Shown here: positions 16,956-25,120 of the stretch, one piece after another
Position numbering within the stretch: the first letter of the stretch is position 1
Layout: every line of letters starts with the position of its first letter
Assembly: GCA_035263865.1 (NCBI GenBank)
Contig: DATFQX010000509.1
Location: 1-64,000 of the forward strand
Reading direction: 5' to 3'
DNA length: 64,000 bases
Source of the DNA: VAZQ01 sp035263865
GTDB taxonomy: Bacteria; Pseudomonadota; Alphaproteobacteria; Rhizobiales; Xanthobacteraceae
The notes under the pieces: model-generated
The model's database searches: none
Told to the model about the DNA's origin: nothing
What the model saw: only the letters and a program-made list of their open reading frames with translations
Made by a program: the position numbers and the translations under genes

Positions 16956-18692
16956 TCAAGTTTCGGCAATTCCGAACCGTCTGCCGGCGAGCTGCGCCAG
17001 CACGACGAGCAGGAACAGAGCGAGGATCAGCATCACTCCGAGCGCCGAAAGCTCCACATACTGCCCATTCTGCCACAGCTCCCAGATCATGATCGATACC
17101 ACCTCGGTGCCCGGCGAATAGAGCAGGATCGAACTCGATAACTCCCGGATCGAGACGATCATCACGTAGATAAAGCCGGCGAGCAGTCCTGGTTTCAACA
17201 GCGGCAGGACCACGCGGCCAAACGTCATGCTCCACGACGCGCCGCTCATCGCCGCCGATTCCTCGAGCTCCTTATGAATCTGCAGCATTGAGGCCGAATT
17301 GTACCGCATGCCGTAGGGTAGAAATCGCGTCACATAAGCGATGAAGATGATCCACAGCGTGCCATAGACCCCGATATCCAGGTAGAGATAGCAAACCATG
17401 ATCGCGAGCCCGAGTACCAAGCCGGGAAAAACCAGCGGCAGCGAGGCCAGATTGTCGAGCATCCAGCGCCCCGGCATCCGCGTGCGCACGACGATCCATG
17501 CGATCACCGCCGAGACCAGCATGACCGTGCTTGCGCTGCCGATCGCGAGTACGACGCTGTTCCAAACCGTATTTGCGAATTGCGGATAATCGAGCACCGC
17601 CCGGTAAGAATCGAGACTGACGCGGCTCAGCGCCGCCCAAGACGGGGCGCTATAGAATTTCTGCAACGACGACCAAACCAACACCAGGAACGGCAACAGC
17701 ACTATGACGAGGAAATACAGCATGAAGATCGTCGCGGTGAGGTAGCGCCAACCGCCGAGATCGATCGTGCGCGGGCGAAAGCCCTTGCCCGTGATGGTCG
17801 AAAATCGCGCGCCTTGGCTCGAGAGCCGCGACTGCGCATAGATTCCGAGCGAGGTGACGAGCAGAAGCGTCACGGCATAGGCGGCAGCGAGCCCGATCTG
17901 GCTCGGATACTGATGGATCGCCTGGTAGATCGATGACGTATACACGTGAATGCCCACGGGTAGCCCGAGCAGCGCCGGAACTTCGAACGATTCGATCGCG
18001 CGCACGAACAGGATCAGAAGCGCGCCGAGCGCCGCCGGCCACACCAGCGGCAACGTGATCCGTCGCGCAATCTCCGGCACGGAGGCTCCGCTCATGGCGG
18101 CCTGCTCCTCGAGCGCCGGGTCCATGGAACGGAAGGCGGCCGTCATCAAGAGGAACGCCATGGGCGAGTAGTGCAACCCATCTACCCATATCATGCCGAC
18201 CATGGTGTAGACGTTTACGAAGACCGCGTCGGTATCGAACAGCTTTTGCAGGGCAAGATTGATCAGCCCGATCTTCGGGCTTCCCAGCATGATCCACGCC
18301 ACGGTGAAGAGGATGCCTGGGATCACCAGTGGGATGATCGCCAGCGCGAAGAACAGGGTCTTCAACGGCGTGTTGGTGCGTTCGTTCATCCAGGCGAGGC
18401 CGGTGCCGATCACGAGCGAGAGCATCGCTGCGCCGACGGCGAACTGAAGCGAATTGGCAAAAAGCCTGGCATTGTCGCTGCTCAGATAGGCGGTGCGGAA
18501 GTTCTCGAGCGTGTATTGCGCTGGCAGCGCCGCAGTCTGCGGTGTCAGAAAACTTTGCCACAGCAGAAAAACCAGCGGCACAAGGGCGAGCCAAGCAACG
18601 AGCGCCACCGGCGCGCCGATCACCAACCATTTGGGATCGAACCGCGGCGCAGCGGCGGGCAAGGCAGCGAGGCGTCCGACCGCGTCGGTCAC
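16956..18692 (-). CDS. Fused ABC permease (FbpB/ThiP-type, two permease domains)
   Basis: A 578-residue inner-membrane protein with about twelve helices made of two tandem permease domains. Each carries a cytoplasmic EAA loop: EEQAAMSGASVPEIARRI in the first half and EESAAMSGASWSMTFGRV in the second. This duplicated layout is that of Fe(III), thiamine, phosphonate and polyamine-type importers. It sits between the EutA-like gene (120 nt upstream) and the ATPase. The imported solute is presumably the substrate of the surrounding enzymes rather than iron, but this is inference. Confidence 0.88.
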   Translation of the reverse strand: MTDAVGRLAALPAAAPRFDPKWLVIGAPVALVAWLALVPLVFLLWQSFLTPQTAALPAQYTLENFRTAYLSSDNARLFANSLQFAVGAAMLSLVIGTGLAWMNERTNTPLKTLFFALAIIPLVIPGILFTVAWIMLGSPKIGLINLALQKLFDTDAVFVNVYTMVGMIWVDGLHYSPMAFLLMTAAFRSMDPALEEQAAMSGASVPEIARRITLPLVWPAALGALLILFVRAIESFEVPALLGLPVGIHVYTSSIYQAIHQYPSQIGLAAAYAVTLLLVTSLGIYAQSRLSSQGARFSTITGKGFRPRTIDLGGWRYLTATIFMLYFLVIVLLPFLVLVWSSLQKFYSAPSWAALSRVSLDSYRAVLDYPQFANTVWNSVVLAIGSASTVMLVSAVIAWIVVRTRMPGRWMLDNLASLPLVFPGLVLGLAIMVCYLYLDIGVYGTLWIIFIAYVTRFLPYGMRYNSASMLQIHKELEESAAMSGASWSMTFGRVVLPLLKPGLLAGFIYVMIVSIRELSSSILLYSPGTEVVSIMIWELWQNGQYVELSALGVMLILALFLLVVLAQLAGRRFGIAET

Positions 18693-18812
18693 CGGAGCGC
18701 TCCGCTCGACCGCTCACATGCGGGGCGGATCTGGACTCGATTGAGCAGGCCTCGTCCCCAACTCTGGCCTGCAAGCAGGGGAGCGAGCGCACCGGGTTCG
18801 CGGCTGGCCCCT

Positions 18813-20510
18813 TCAATCATGGTGATGGTGATGACCATGGTGGTGATGATGGCCATGGCCATGATCATGCTCATGGGCATGATCGTGATGATGGATGCGC
18901 TGCGGCGGGCGGCCGCGGCGGGGATCTTCGCTGAACAGAAGCGATTTGATTGTTACCGGCACCGTGAATGAGGGCATGCGGATGCGTCCGAGGTCGATGT
19001 AATCGAAATCGCGCAGCACCAACCCGTCGATCGCCAAGATCTCGCTCTCGACGAGCAGTTCTTCGCGCAAGATGGCGCCCAAGGTCTGCGCGATGTCGCC
19101 GTCCAGCATGAGGTAGAGCGGCTTCTTGCGCTCGATCGTGGTGGCAAGGCCGCGGCGAATCCCCTCGGCGAAAGCGAGGATCCGCTCGTATGACGGGGCA
19201 CCTTGCCAGCGCAAAGCGAGTGCGACTTCGCCCTCGCCCTCGATGAGATCGAAAGCCGTGAAATGGGCGCGGATCGCGTTCGCGAGCCTGTCTGCATCGA
19301 TCATCTCGTCACAGACACAGGAGGGTTGCAGAACCTGCAGGTTCCGTCGCGGCAGAAGCTCGCCCGGTTTGGTGATGTAGCTGGTGTTGCCGCTGAGCTG
19401 CACGCTATATTCGGAGGCCCCGAGGGCGGTAGCACGGATGCATTCGCCGGGCGGCAGGAGCGGCCATGGCAGCGCACCGGAATCGATCCGTGCCCGAATG
19501 GCGCGGCCGAGCCGGCGGCCCATATCGCCGAAGTCGCGCTCCTCGCGACCATAGACGTACTCGCCGACCCCGCCGGAAAACATCAGCCCGTCGATGCGAT
19601 CGAAGTCACGGATCGGGTCAGTCAAGTAGAGGTGCTCGACCGCGGGCGGCAGCGGACGCTGCGTCAGCGCGGCCACCAGCAACTCCGCCATATTCGTAGC
19701 GATCTTGTCGAGTTGCTCAGCCGAGAGCACATCGCCGCGCGAGTAAGAAAAGCCTGCCTGGCGGGCGTGAAACTTTCCGGCCGGATCGAGCCGCACGATC
19801 CGCCCAATCTCGTCCATCACTTGTAGCCGGCCTCCGATATGCAGCGCCGCGGTGGCAATCACGTTGCCCTTCTCGACGAGGCCGAGCTTGGTGGTGCCGC
19901 CGCCGATATCAACGTTGAGAATGCGTTTGTCTTGCTCGTACGAAAGCTTCGACGCGCCTGAGCCGTAGGCCGCGAGCATCGATTCCATGTGATGCCCGGC
20001 CGCCGCGGTGACGAAGTCCCCGCGCTGCTCGGCGAGCAGAGCGGCAATCGCTTCGGCATTCTCCCGGCGCAACGCCTCGCCAGTGAGGATGACCACACCT
20101 GTGTCGATGTCCTGTACCTGTACGCCCGCTATTTTGTAAGCATCGTCGATGATGGCACCGAGCGCGGCGTCGTCGATGCGCTCGTCGCTCGAATAAGGAG
20201 TCAGCGCCACCGGCGACTGGAACAAGGTTTCCCGCGACACGACATAGTACCGGCTGGTGAGATCCTCGCCGTAGCGGCGCAGGTTAATGCGGGAGAAGAT
20301 GACCTGGGTACCGGAGGAGCCGATGTCGATGCCGACTGTCAGCAGCGTGACATGGTCCTGGATCCAGATGGGGTTTTCTTCCAGCCGCTCGTCGGCATCG
20401 ACCTCGAAATGATCATGGTCGTGATCGGCTTCCCCGTCATGCGCGTGCGCCACGTCCTGGCCGAGCACATGGTCGGCGAGCGTGTGATTGCGCTTCTCGT
20501 CCTCGGCCAT
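18813..20510 (-). CDS. EutA-like ASKHA reactivating factor with histidine-rich ends
   Basis: A 565-residue protein of the EutA family, ATPases with an actin/Hsp70 fold that exchange damaged cobalamin in ethanolamine ammonia-lyase. The phosphate loops are DIGSSGTQ (62-69) and DIGGGTTKLG (201-210), and FSGGVGEYVYG is the expected adenosine-side motif. Two additions are unusual: five His within residues 22-34, and a C-terminal tail in which 18 of the last 26 residues are His. These look like metal-binding or metal-storage tails, as in HypB or UreE. No eutB or eutC occurs in the window. The frame extends to 20561, but MAEDEKR at 20510 was chosen by likeness to the family; neither start has a strong ribosome site. 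Confidence 0.78.
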   Translation of the reverse strand: MAEDEKRNHTLADHVLGQDVAHAHDGEADHDHDHFEVDADERLEENPIWIQDHVTLLTVGIDIGSSGTQVIFSRINLRRYGEDLTSRYYVVSRETLFQSPVALTPYSSDERIDDAALGAIIDDAYKIAGVQVQDIDTGVVILTGEALRRENAEAIAALLAEQRGDFVTAAAGHHMESMLAAYGSGASKLSYEQDKRILNVDIGGGTTKLGLVEKGNVIATAALHIGGRLQVMDEIGRIVRLDPAGKFHARQAGFSYSRGDVLSAEQLDKIATNMAELLVAALTQRPLPPAVEHLYLTDPIRDFDRIDGLMFSGGVGEYVYGREERDFGDMGRRLGRAIRARIDSGALPWPLLPPGECIRATALGASEYSVQLSGNTSYITKPGELLPRRNLQVLQPSCVCDEMIDADRLANAIRAHFTAFDLIEGEGEVALALRWQGAPSYERILAFAEGIRRGLATTIERKKPLYLMLDGDIAQTLGAILREELLVESEILAIDGLVLRDFDYIDLGRIRMPSFTVPVTIKSLLFSEDPRRGRPPQRIHHHDHAHEHDHGHGHHHHHGHHHHHD

Positions 20511-20736
20511 GGAAATATGTTCTTTCAGCCTGCCGGTGAGCACCGCTACCTGCACCTGCATCCGTTATCGCATGGGGCCTCGCGCATGGTCAAAAGGCGA
20601 GCCGTCTTTACAGGATCGCTACGCCGTGGGTCCTTTCGCAAGCAGGCAGCGGCCGTTTCATGCCGGAAAGAACCGGCTTCGGCTGGAAAGGAGGCTTCCA
20701 CCAACAGCGCGCGGGCATGACAACCTCAATGAGGCG

Positions 20737-20752
20737 TGGCAAAACATTGCCA
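20737..20752. promoter_or_regulatory. Short palindrome before the UbiD gene
   Basis: TGGCA and TGCCA arms flank a 6-bp AT-rich centre (16 bp in total), ending 22 nt before the ubiD-like start in the divergent region shared with the EutA-like gene. It has the size of a LysR- or TetR-type half operator. No matching regulator gene is adjacent. Confidence 0.25.
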
Positions 20753-20774
20753 AAGAGAGCCGAAAGGAAACGCC

Positions 20775-22262
20775 GTGCTGGAGAAAACCCAAGGCTCGCA
20801 GCCCGAAACCTTTAACGCCTACGAGCGACCGCATCGGGACTTGCGCGAATTCATTGCGCGGGCGGAACGCGCGAGCGAGATCGTGCGCATCAAAGGAGCC
20901 GAGTGGAAGCTCGAAATGGGCACGTTGGCCGAGATCGTGAACCACGCCCGGCCGGAGCCGCCGGCGATCCTCTTCGAGGACGTACCGGGCTATCCCAAGG
21001 GCATGCGACTCCTCTCCGGCGCAACGAATTCATCGAAGCGGCTCGCGATTGCGCTCGGGCTGCCAGTTCCCGACCACCCGCTCGATGTCGTACGCGCCTA
21101 CCGCGAGCGGATGAAACGCCACCAGCCAATTGCGCCCACGACCGTCACGAAGGGTCCTGTGCTCGAGAATGTCGACCGCGACGACAAGGTGGATGTGTTG
21201 AAATTTCCGGTGCCGCTCCTGCACGAACACGACGGTGGCCGCTATATCGGTACCGACGACCTCGTGATCATGCGCGATCCGGACGCAGACTGGGTCAACG
21301 GCGGGTCCTACCGCGCCATGGTGCAGGACAAGAACCACATCTCGCTGTGGATCTCGCCAGGCAAGCACGGCCGCCAAATCCGAGAGAAATATTTCCGCGC
21401 CGGCAAACCTTGTCCCGTGCTGATCTCGTGCGGACACGATCCGCTGCTGTTCCTTGCTGGCGGCAACGAGCTTAGATTTGGCCTGTGCGAATACGACTAT
21501 GCCGGTGGCCATCGCGGCGACCCGTATGAGATCGTGCTCAGTGAGCTTTATGGCCTGCCGATGCCGGCCCATGCGGAGATCGTGCTCGAAGGGGAGATGG
21601 TCGAGAACGTCAAGGCGCGGGAGGGGCCTTTCGGCGAGTTCACCGGATATTACGCCTCGAGTCCGAGCCAGCAGCCGCTGATCGAAGTGAAGCGCGTCTA
21701 TTACCGCGACGATCCAATCCTCGGCATCGCCTCGCCCATGCGCCCACCGTCTGATTTCTCCTTCAGCAAATGCGTGATGAAAGCCGGCATGATCTGGGAC
21801 GAGGTCGAGCGCGCGGGCCTCTCCGGGGTCGCGGGCGTGTGGGTGCATGAATTCGGCGGCGCGCGCATGTTCAACGTGGTCGCCATCAAGCAGGCCTATC
21901 CGGGCCATGCCCGGCAGGCCGGCCTGCTCGCGGCCGGCTGCCAATCCGGCTCCTATCTCGGGCGCTTCGTCGCCGTGGTCGACGAGGACGTCGATCCGAG
22001 CGACCTGTTCGACGTGATGTGGGCCATCTGCACGCGCTGCGATCCCGCAAGCGATATCGAATTCGTGCGCCGCGCTTGGAGCGGGCCGCTCGACCCGCTG
22101 CTCGATGCGGCGAGCTCAACCAATTCCCGCGCAATCATAGACGCCTGCCGGCCGTACGAGCGGCTTGCGGATTTTCCCATGATCGCCCGCGCCAGCCCCA
22201 AGCTGCGAGAGAAGGTCAAGGAAAAGTTTGCCGGCCTCCTCGCCACCATCGGATGCGGTTGA
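20775..22262 (+). CDS. UbiD-family (prenylated-FMN) decarboxylase
   Basis: A 495-residue UbiD-fold enzyme. The prFMN-binding part is seen in WVNGGSYRAMVQDKNH and the acidic catalytic part in KAREGPFGEFTGYYA, with the conserved Arg and Glu residues of the E-R-D/E network. UbiD enzymes reversibly decarboxylate alpha,beta-unsaturated or aromatic acids and need prFMN made by UbiX; no ubiX is in the window. The GTG at 20775 lies 7 nt behind AAGGAAA and is preferred to an upstream GTG at 20736. It is the first gene of the rightward operon of the divergent cluster, so a carboxylated (possibly aromatic) substrate is suggested. Confidence 0.88.
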   Translation: MLEKTQGSQPETFNAYERPHRDLREFIARAERASEIVRIKGAEWKLEMGTLAEIVNHARPEPPAILFEDVPGYPKGMRLLSGATNSSKRLAIALGLPVPDHPLDVVRAYRERMKRHQPIAPTTVTKGPVLENVDRDDKVDVLKFPVPLLHEHDGGRYIGTDDLVIMRDPDADWVNGGSYRAMVQDKNHISLWISPGKHGRQIREKYFRAGKPCPVLISCGHDPLLFLAGGNELRFGLCEYDYAGGHRGDPYEIVLSELYGLPMPAHAEIVLEGEMVENVKAREGPFGEFTGYYASSPSQQPLIEVKRVYYRDDPILGIASPMRPPSDFSFSKCVMKAGMIWDEVERAGLSGVAGVWVHEFGGARMFNVVAIKQAYPGHARQAGLLAAGCQSGSYLGRFVAVVDEDVDPSDLFDVMWAICTRCDPASDIEFVRRAWSGPLDPLLDAASSTNSRAIIDACRPYERLADFPMIARASPKLREKVKEKFAGLLATIGCG

Positions 22263-22271
22263 ACGGCGACC

Positions 22272-22320
22272 AGCGAACAGCGATCGGCGAATGGTGAGGA
22301 ATTCCATTCGCTATTCGCTA
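22272..22320. repeat. Intergenic heptad repeat forming a hairpin
   Basis: Heptads AGCGAAC, AGCGATC and GGCGAAT run into the inverted heptads ATTCGCT, ATTCGCT. The core GCGAATGG and CCATTCGC (22287-22311) can pair around a 9-nt loop. It lies between the UbiD and aldolase genes and could affect the mRNA between them. Confidence 0.5.
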
Positions 22321-22371
22321 CTGCTACGCGCTTTTCACTTCGCTTGTATCCCTGACAGAGAGACCAAAGCC

Positions 22372-23220
22372 ATGCCCGACGCATTCGCGCAATTGCGCCA
22401 CGAGCTCGCCGTTGCCAATCGCATCCTCGCCAACGAAGGCATCATCGATGCGTTTGGGCACATCAGCGTGCGCAATCCCAACGATCCAGGTCGCTATTTT
22501 ATTTCGCGGCATCGTGCCTCGGAGCTCGTCGAACCATCTGACATTCTGGAAATGACGCTCGATTCCAAACCGGTCGTACCGACCGACGTACGTCTCTACA
22601 GCGAGATGGTGATCCACGGCGAAATCTACAAAGTCCGGCTCGACGTGAATTCCGTCTGTCACCATCACGCTCCTTCGGTGCTGCCCTTCTGCGCGACGGG
22701 CGTGGAGCTCATGCCGCTCTTTCACCTCGGCGGCACGTTGGGAGCCAAGGTGCCGTTCTGGGACAGCCGGGATGAATTCGGCGATACGAATCTGCTGGTG
22801 AGCACGCCGGAGCAGGGCGCGTCGCACGCCCGCGCGCTCGGCCCGCACTATATGCTGCTGCTGCGCCGTCATGGGGCGTCGCTTGCCGGCAAATCGCTGC
22901 GCGAATGCGTGTTCCGTTCGATCTACACCACCCGCAACGCCGAGCTACAGCTGCGGGCAATGACGATCGGAACGCCGGGGCCGCTCACACCGGGAGAGGT
23001 GGAGAAATGCGGCGGCCATAATCTTGGTTCGCGCGGTGTCGAGCGCGCCTGGGAGTACTGGGTGACGCGCCTGCAAAAGGCGGAAGCGATGTGGGCCGCT
23101 GCCGGTTTGCCGCGACTGAAGGACCTTGCCGCGGTGGCGCGGCCGCAAACTGCCGGTCTCGTGCCGGCGCGATCCGCGACCCACCGCGCGAGCAGCCAGA
23201 GCGGCGCGAAAAGGCGGTGA
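22372..23220 (+). CDS. Class II aldolase/adducin family protein
   Basis: A 282-residue metal enzyme of the class II aldolase/adducin fold: LAVANRILANEGIIDAFGHIS at the start, the zinc ligands in VCHHHAPSV and the third His in LLRRHGASLAGKS. The family includes fuculose- and rhamnulose-phosphate aldolases, ribulose-phosphate epimerases and also 3,4-dihydroxyphthalate decarboxylase. Next to a UbiD decarboxylase and cupins, a decarboxylase or C-C lyase acting on a non-sugar acid seems more likely than a sugar aldolase. The frame is open upstream to 22228, but MPDAFAQ at 22372 matches the family start. The last 35 residues are a variable basic tail. Confidence 0.85.
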   Translation: MPDAFAQLRHELAVANRILANEGIIDAFGHISVRNPNDPGRYFISRHRASELVEPSDILEMTLDSKPVVPTDVRLYSEMVIHGEIYKVRLDVNSVCHHHAPSVLPFCATGVELMPLFHLGGTLGAKVPFWDSRDEFGDTNLLVSTPEQGASHARALGPHYMLLLRRHGASLAGKSLRECVFRSIYTTRNAELQLRAMTIGTPGPLTPGEVEKCGGHNLGSRGVERAWEYWVTRLQKAEAMWAAAGLPRLKDLAAVARPQTAGLVPARSATHRASSQSGAKRR

Positions 23221-23419
23221 TCACTTCGCTCGCGTTAACGAACCGTAAAAGAGTACCGGAGCTAGAGTCGCGCGGTCGACAGAGGGCCGCTGCGCCTGCA
23301 TAGCCGTAATGCGAAAGCGGCAAGCGCGGCTTGAGAGTCACAATAGTTGGCGCGTGACGCCCGATTGTCGCCAAAAACGATTTGTACCCGCACCGCCCAT
23401 GAAGCATCGGGGGCAGAAG

Positions 23420-23644
23420 ATGCAAACAAAGCGAACTTACCAGGTGCAACATTGGCCGAACGGGCACTGGAATCCCGAGCACAACTGGCGCAAGGTCGAA
23501 GCTGGTAGCGAAAAAGAGGCGGCGGAGAAGGTCTGCGGCCTCCCACTGACCGAACACGGCACGCTCGCGCAACTGCGCGCTCGGGTCCTCACATTCGGCG
23601 ATTTCAAACAGCGCACCGCTACATCTTTTTATGCAGCGGTATAG
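23420..23644 (+). CDS. Small protein of unknown function (74 aa)
   Basis: A 74-residue protein rich in aromatic and charged residues in its first half (YQVQHWPNGHWNPEHNW) and followed by an Ala/Leu/Glu-rich helix-like part. No transmembrane segment, signal peptide or known motif is seen. It is in the same direction as its neighbours, 200 nt after the aldolase gene and 284 nt before the first cupin. The ATG at 23420 has a purine-rich GGGGGCAGAAG ahead of it; an ATG at 23399 is a weaker alternative. The amino-acid composition is protein-like, but without a comparison coding status remains moderate. The 284 nt behind it hold no convincing gene. Confidence 0.5.
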   Translation: MQTKRTYQVQHWPNGHWNPEHNWRKVEAGSEKEAAEKVCGLPLTEHGTLAQLRARVLTFGDFKQRTATSFYAAV

Positions 23645-23928
23645 ATGACCGGGCGCGTTCCTGCGCGGCGGGCCCATCCACGGTAGGATCGTAACAATCC
23701 CCTCTTCATCCCTCATTTGATGCCCGCGTTGGCGCCGTCGGCATCTCACGCCGCGAGTGCTCGCTCATGCCGGATGGCCGGGACTGCTTGTCGCGTCGAA
23801 ACAGCGACGGGCGCGCGCGAGCGTTGCGCGCCTTCCCATTATCCCGTAATGACAGCATTCCCTCACAAACGCACGCAACGAGGGGCAGCGCAGGCCTGCC
23901 CTCGCGGAGCCAACAAGGAGGCGCCGGA

Positions 23929-24528
23929 ATGACGGGAATGTACGACCAGGTGCGGCCGGGCATCGGGCACAATCAGCCCGACGAATATGCCGAGGAAAAG
24001 AAGCACCAGAAGTGGGAGCGCTGGGCCAAGAAGCGCACCTTCGTGCGCGCGCTCGAAGGCACCTACAGCCACCTCTATAAGGCGTTGCTCGAGGAGAAGC
24101 GCGTCTATTCGTCCCGTGACGTACCGTGGAAGGGAGGGCCCGGCCAGTTCGGCAAGAGCGTGATCAGCCCCCAAGCCACCACCATCATCCAGTCGATGGA
24201 ATCGCATATCGAGGCGTATGCGCCGGGGGCGTACGGCCAGAAGCACGGCCACCTCAACAGCGCGGTGTTCTACGTGCTCAAAGGACGCGGCCACGACGTG
24301 CACGATGGTCGACACATCCCCTGGAAGGCCGGCGACGTGATGATCGTAGAGAACGGTTGCGTCCACCAGCACTTCAACGACGATCCCGGGAACGAAGCCA
24401 TTCTCCTGGTGTTCAAGGCAAAGCCGCTGTTCCTTTTCATGCATCTCCTGTTTCAGAAAATCGTCGAATGGCCGCCGGACAAACCGCCGCCGGGTCAAGA
24501 GTCCTACAAACCACCGGCTGATATTTGA
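23929..24528 (+). CDS. Single-domain cupin protein
   Basis: A 199-residue cupin. An N-terminal charged helical part (about 1-75) precedes one cupin barrel with QKHGHLNSAVFYVLKGRG and GDVMIVENGCVHQHFND, providing three or four His metal ligands. It is clearly related to the next gene and to the bicupin by the HQHF signature. AAGGAGG lies 7 nt ahead of the ATG. It is 13 nt from the next cupin gene, so both are co-transcribed. Enzymatic role (dioxygenase, isomerase or sensor) is unknown. Confidence 0.82.
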   Translation: MTGMYDQVRPGIGHNQPDEYAEEKKHQKWERWAKKRTFVRALEGTYSHLYKALLEEKRVYSSRDVPWKGGPGQFGKSVISPQATTIIQSMESHIEAYAPGAYGQKHGHLNSAVFYVLKGRGHDVHDGRHIPWKAGDVMIVENGCVHQHFNDDPGNEAILLVFKAKPLFLFMHLLFQKIVEWPPDKPPPGQESYKPPADI

Positions 24529-24541
24529 GGGGGCGCGAAAA

Positions 24542-25102
24542 ATGTCTTTCGAAGACAAAGGCCCGGCATGGTCCGGCTCGGCTCGTTCTACATTTCACGC
24601 CGATGACGTCGCGGCCTCGCAGAATTTCCGCAAGCAGTACGAAACGCGGCCTAACGTCGTCAAAGCCGAGGACATGCCCTGGGAGCGTTCCGCCGACGGC
24701 TTGATCAAGCATCTCGTCCACCACCGCCTGAACACGCGCGAATGCTGCGTCGAGGCCTATATGCAGTTCCTCAAGCCCGGCGAGCGCTCGGGCAAGCACC
24801 GGCACATGTGGGAGGAGATCGTCTTCGTCGTCGAAGGATCGGGCTACGACCTCCACTGGGACATGAGGTTCGACTGCCTCGACGCCTTCAAGTGGGAGTG
24901 GGCCGAGGTGCCGAAGAAGTTCGAGTGGAAAGAGGGCGACTACATATACATCCCGCCGTTCACCACGCATCAGCACTTCGCGACCGCGGAGACGCGGCTC
25001 ATCATGATGAGCAACCGCATGGTCAAGGAGATGGGCTACGACTGGTTCGACCAGGTGGAGAACGCGCCGGGATTCGACCCGAGCAATCAGTCGGCGCCGT
25101 GA
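24542..25102 (+). CDS. Single-domain cupin protein
   Basis: A 186-residue cupin barrel protein. FLKPGERSGKHRHMWEEIVF and EGDYIYIPPFTTHQHFAT hold the two cupin motifs with their histidines and a glutamate. It follows the previous cupin by 13 nt and precedes the ThDP enzyme by 18 nt. Two different single cupins side by side may form a hetero-oligomer that copies the bicupin arrangement of the leftward operon. The protein has a Trp- and acidic-rich C-terminus and no export signal. Confidence 0.82.
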   Translation: MSFEDKGPAWSGSARSTFHADDVAASQNFRKQYETRPNVVKAEDMPWERSADGLIKHLVHHRLNTRECCVEAYMQFLKPGERSGKHRHMWEEIVFVVEGSGYDLHWDMRFDCLDAFKWEWAEVPKKFEWKEGDYIYIPPFTTHQHFATAETRLIMMSNRMVKEMGYDWFDQVENAPGFDPSNQSAP

Positions 25103-25120
25103 TAGCGACGGAGCGCGCCG

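Noticed and set aside
15920..17092. 390-codon plus-strand open frame opposite the ABC ATPase
   Set aside because: Shadow frame; the minus strand carries Walker A, signature and Walker B motifs.
15839..18692. Naming the ABC genes as an iron transporter
   Set aside because: The class match covers iron, thiamine, phosphonate and polyamine importers; without a binding protein and given the neighbours, iron is not supported.
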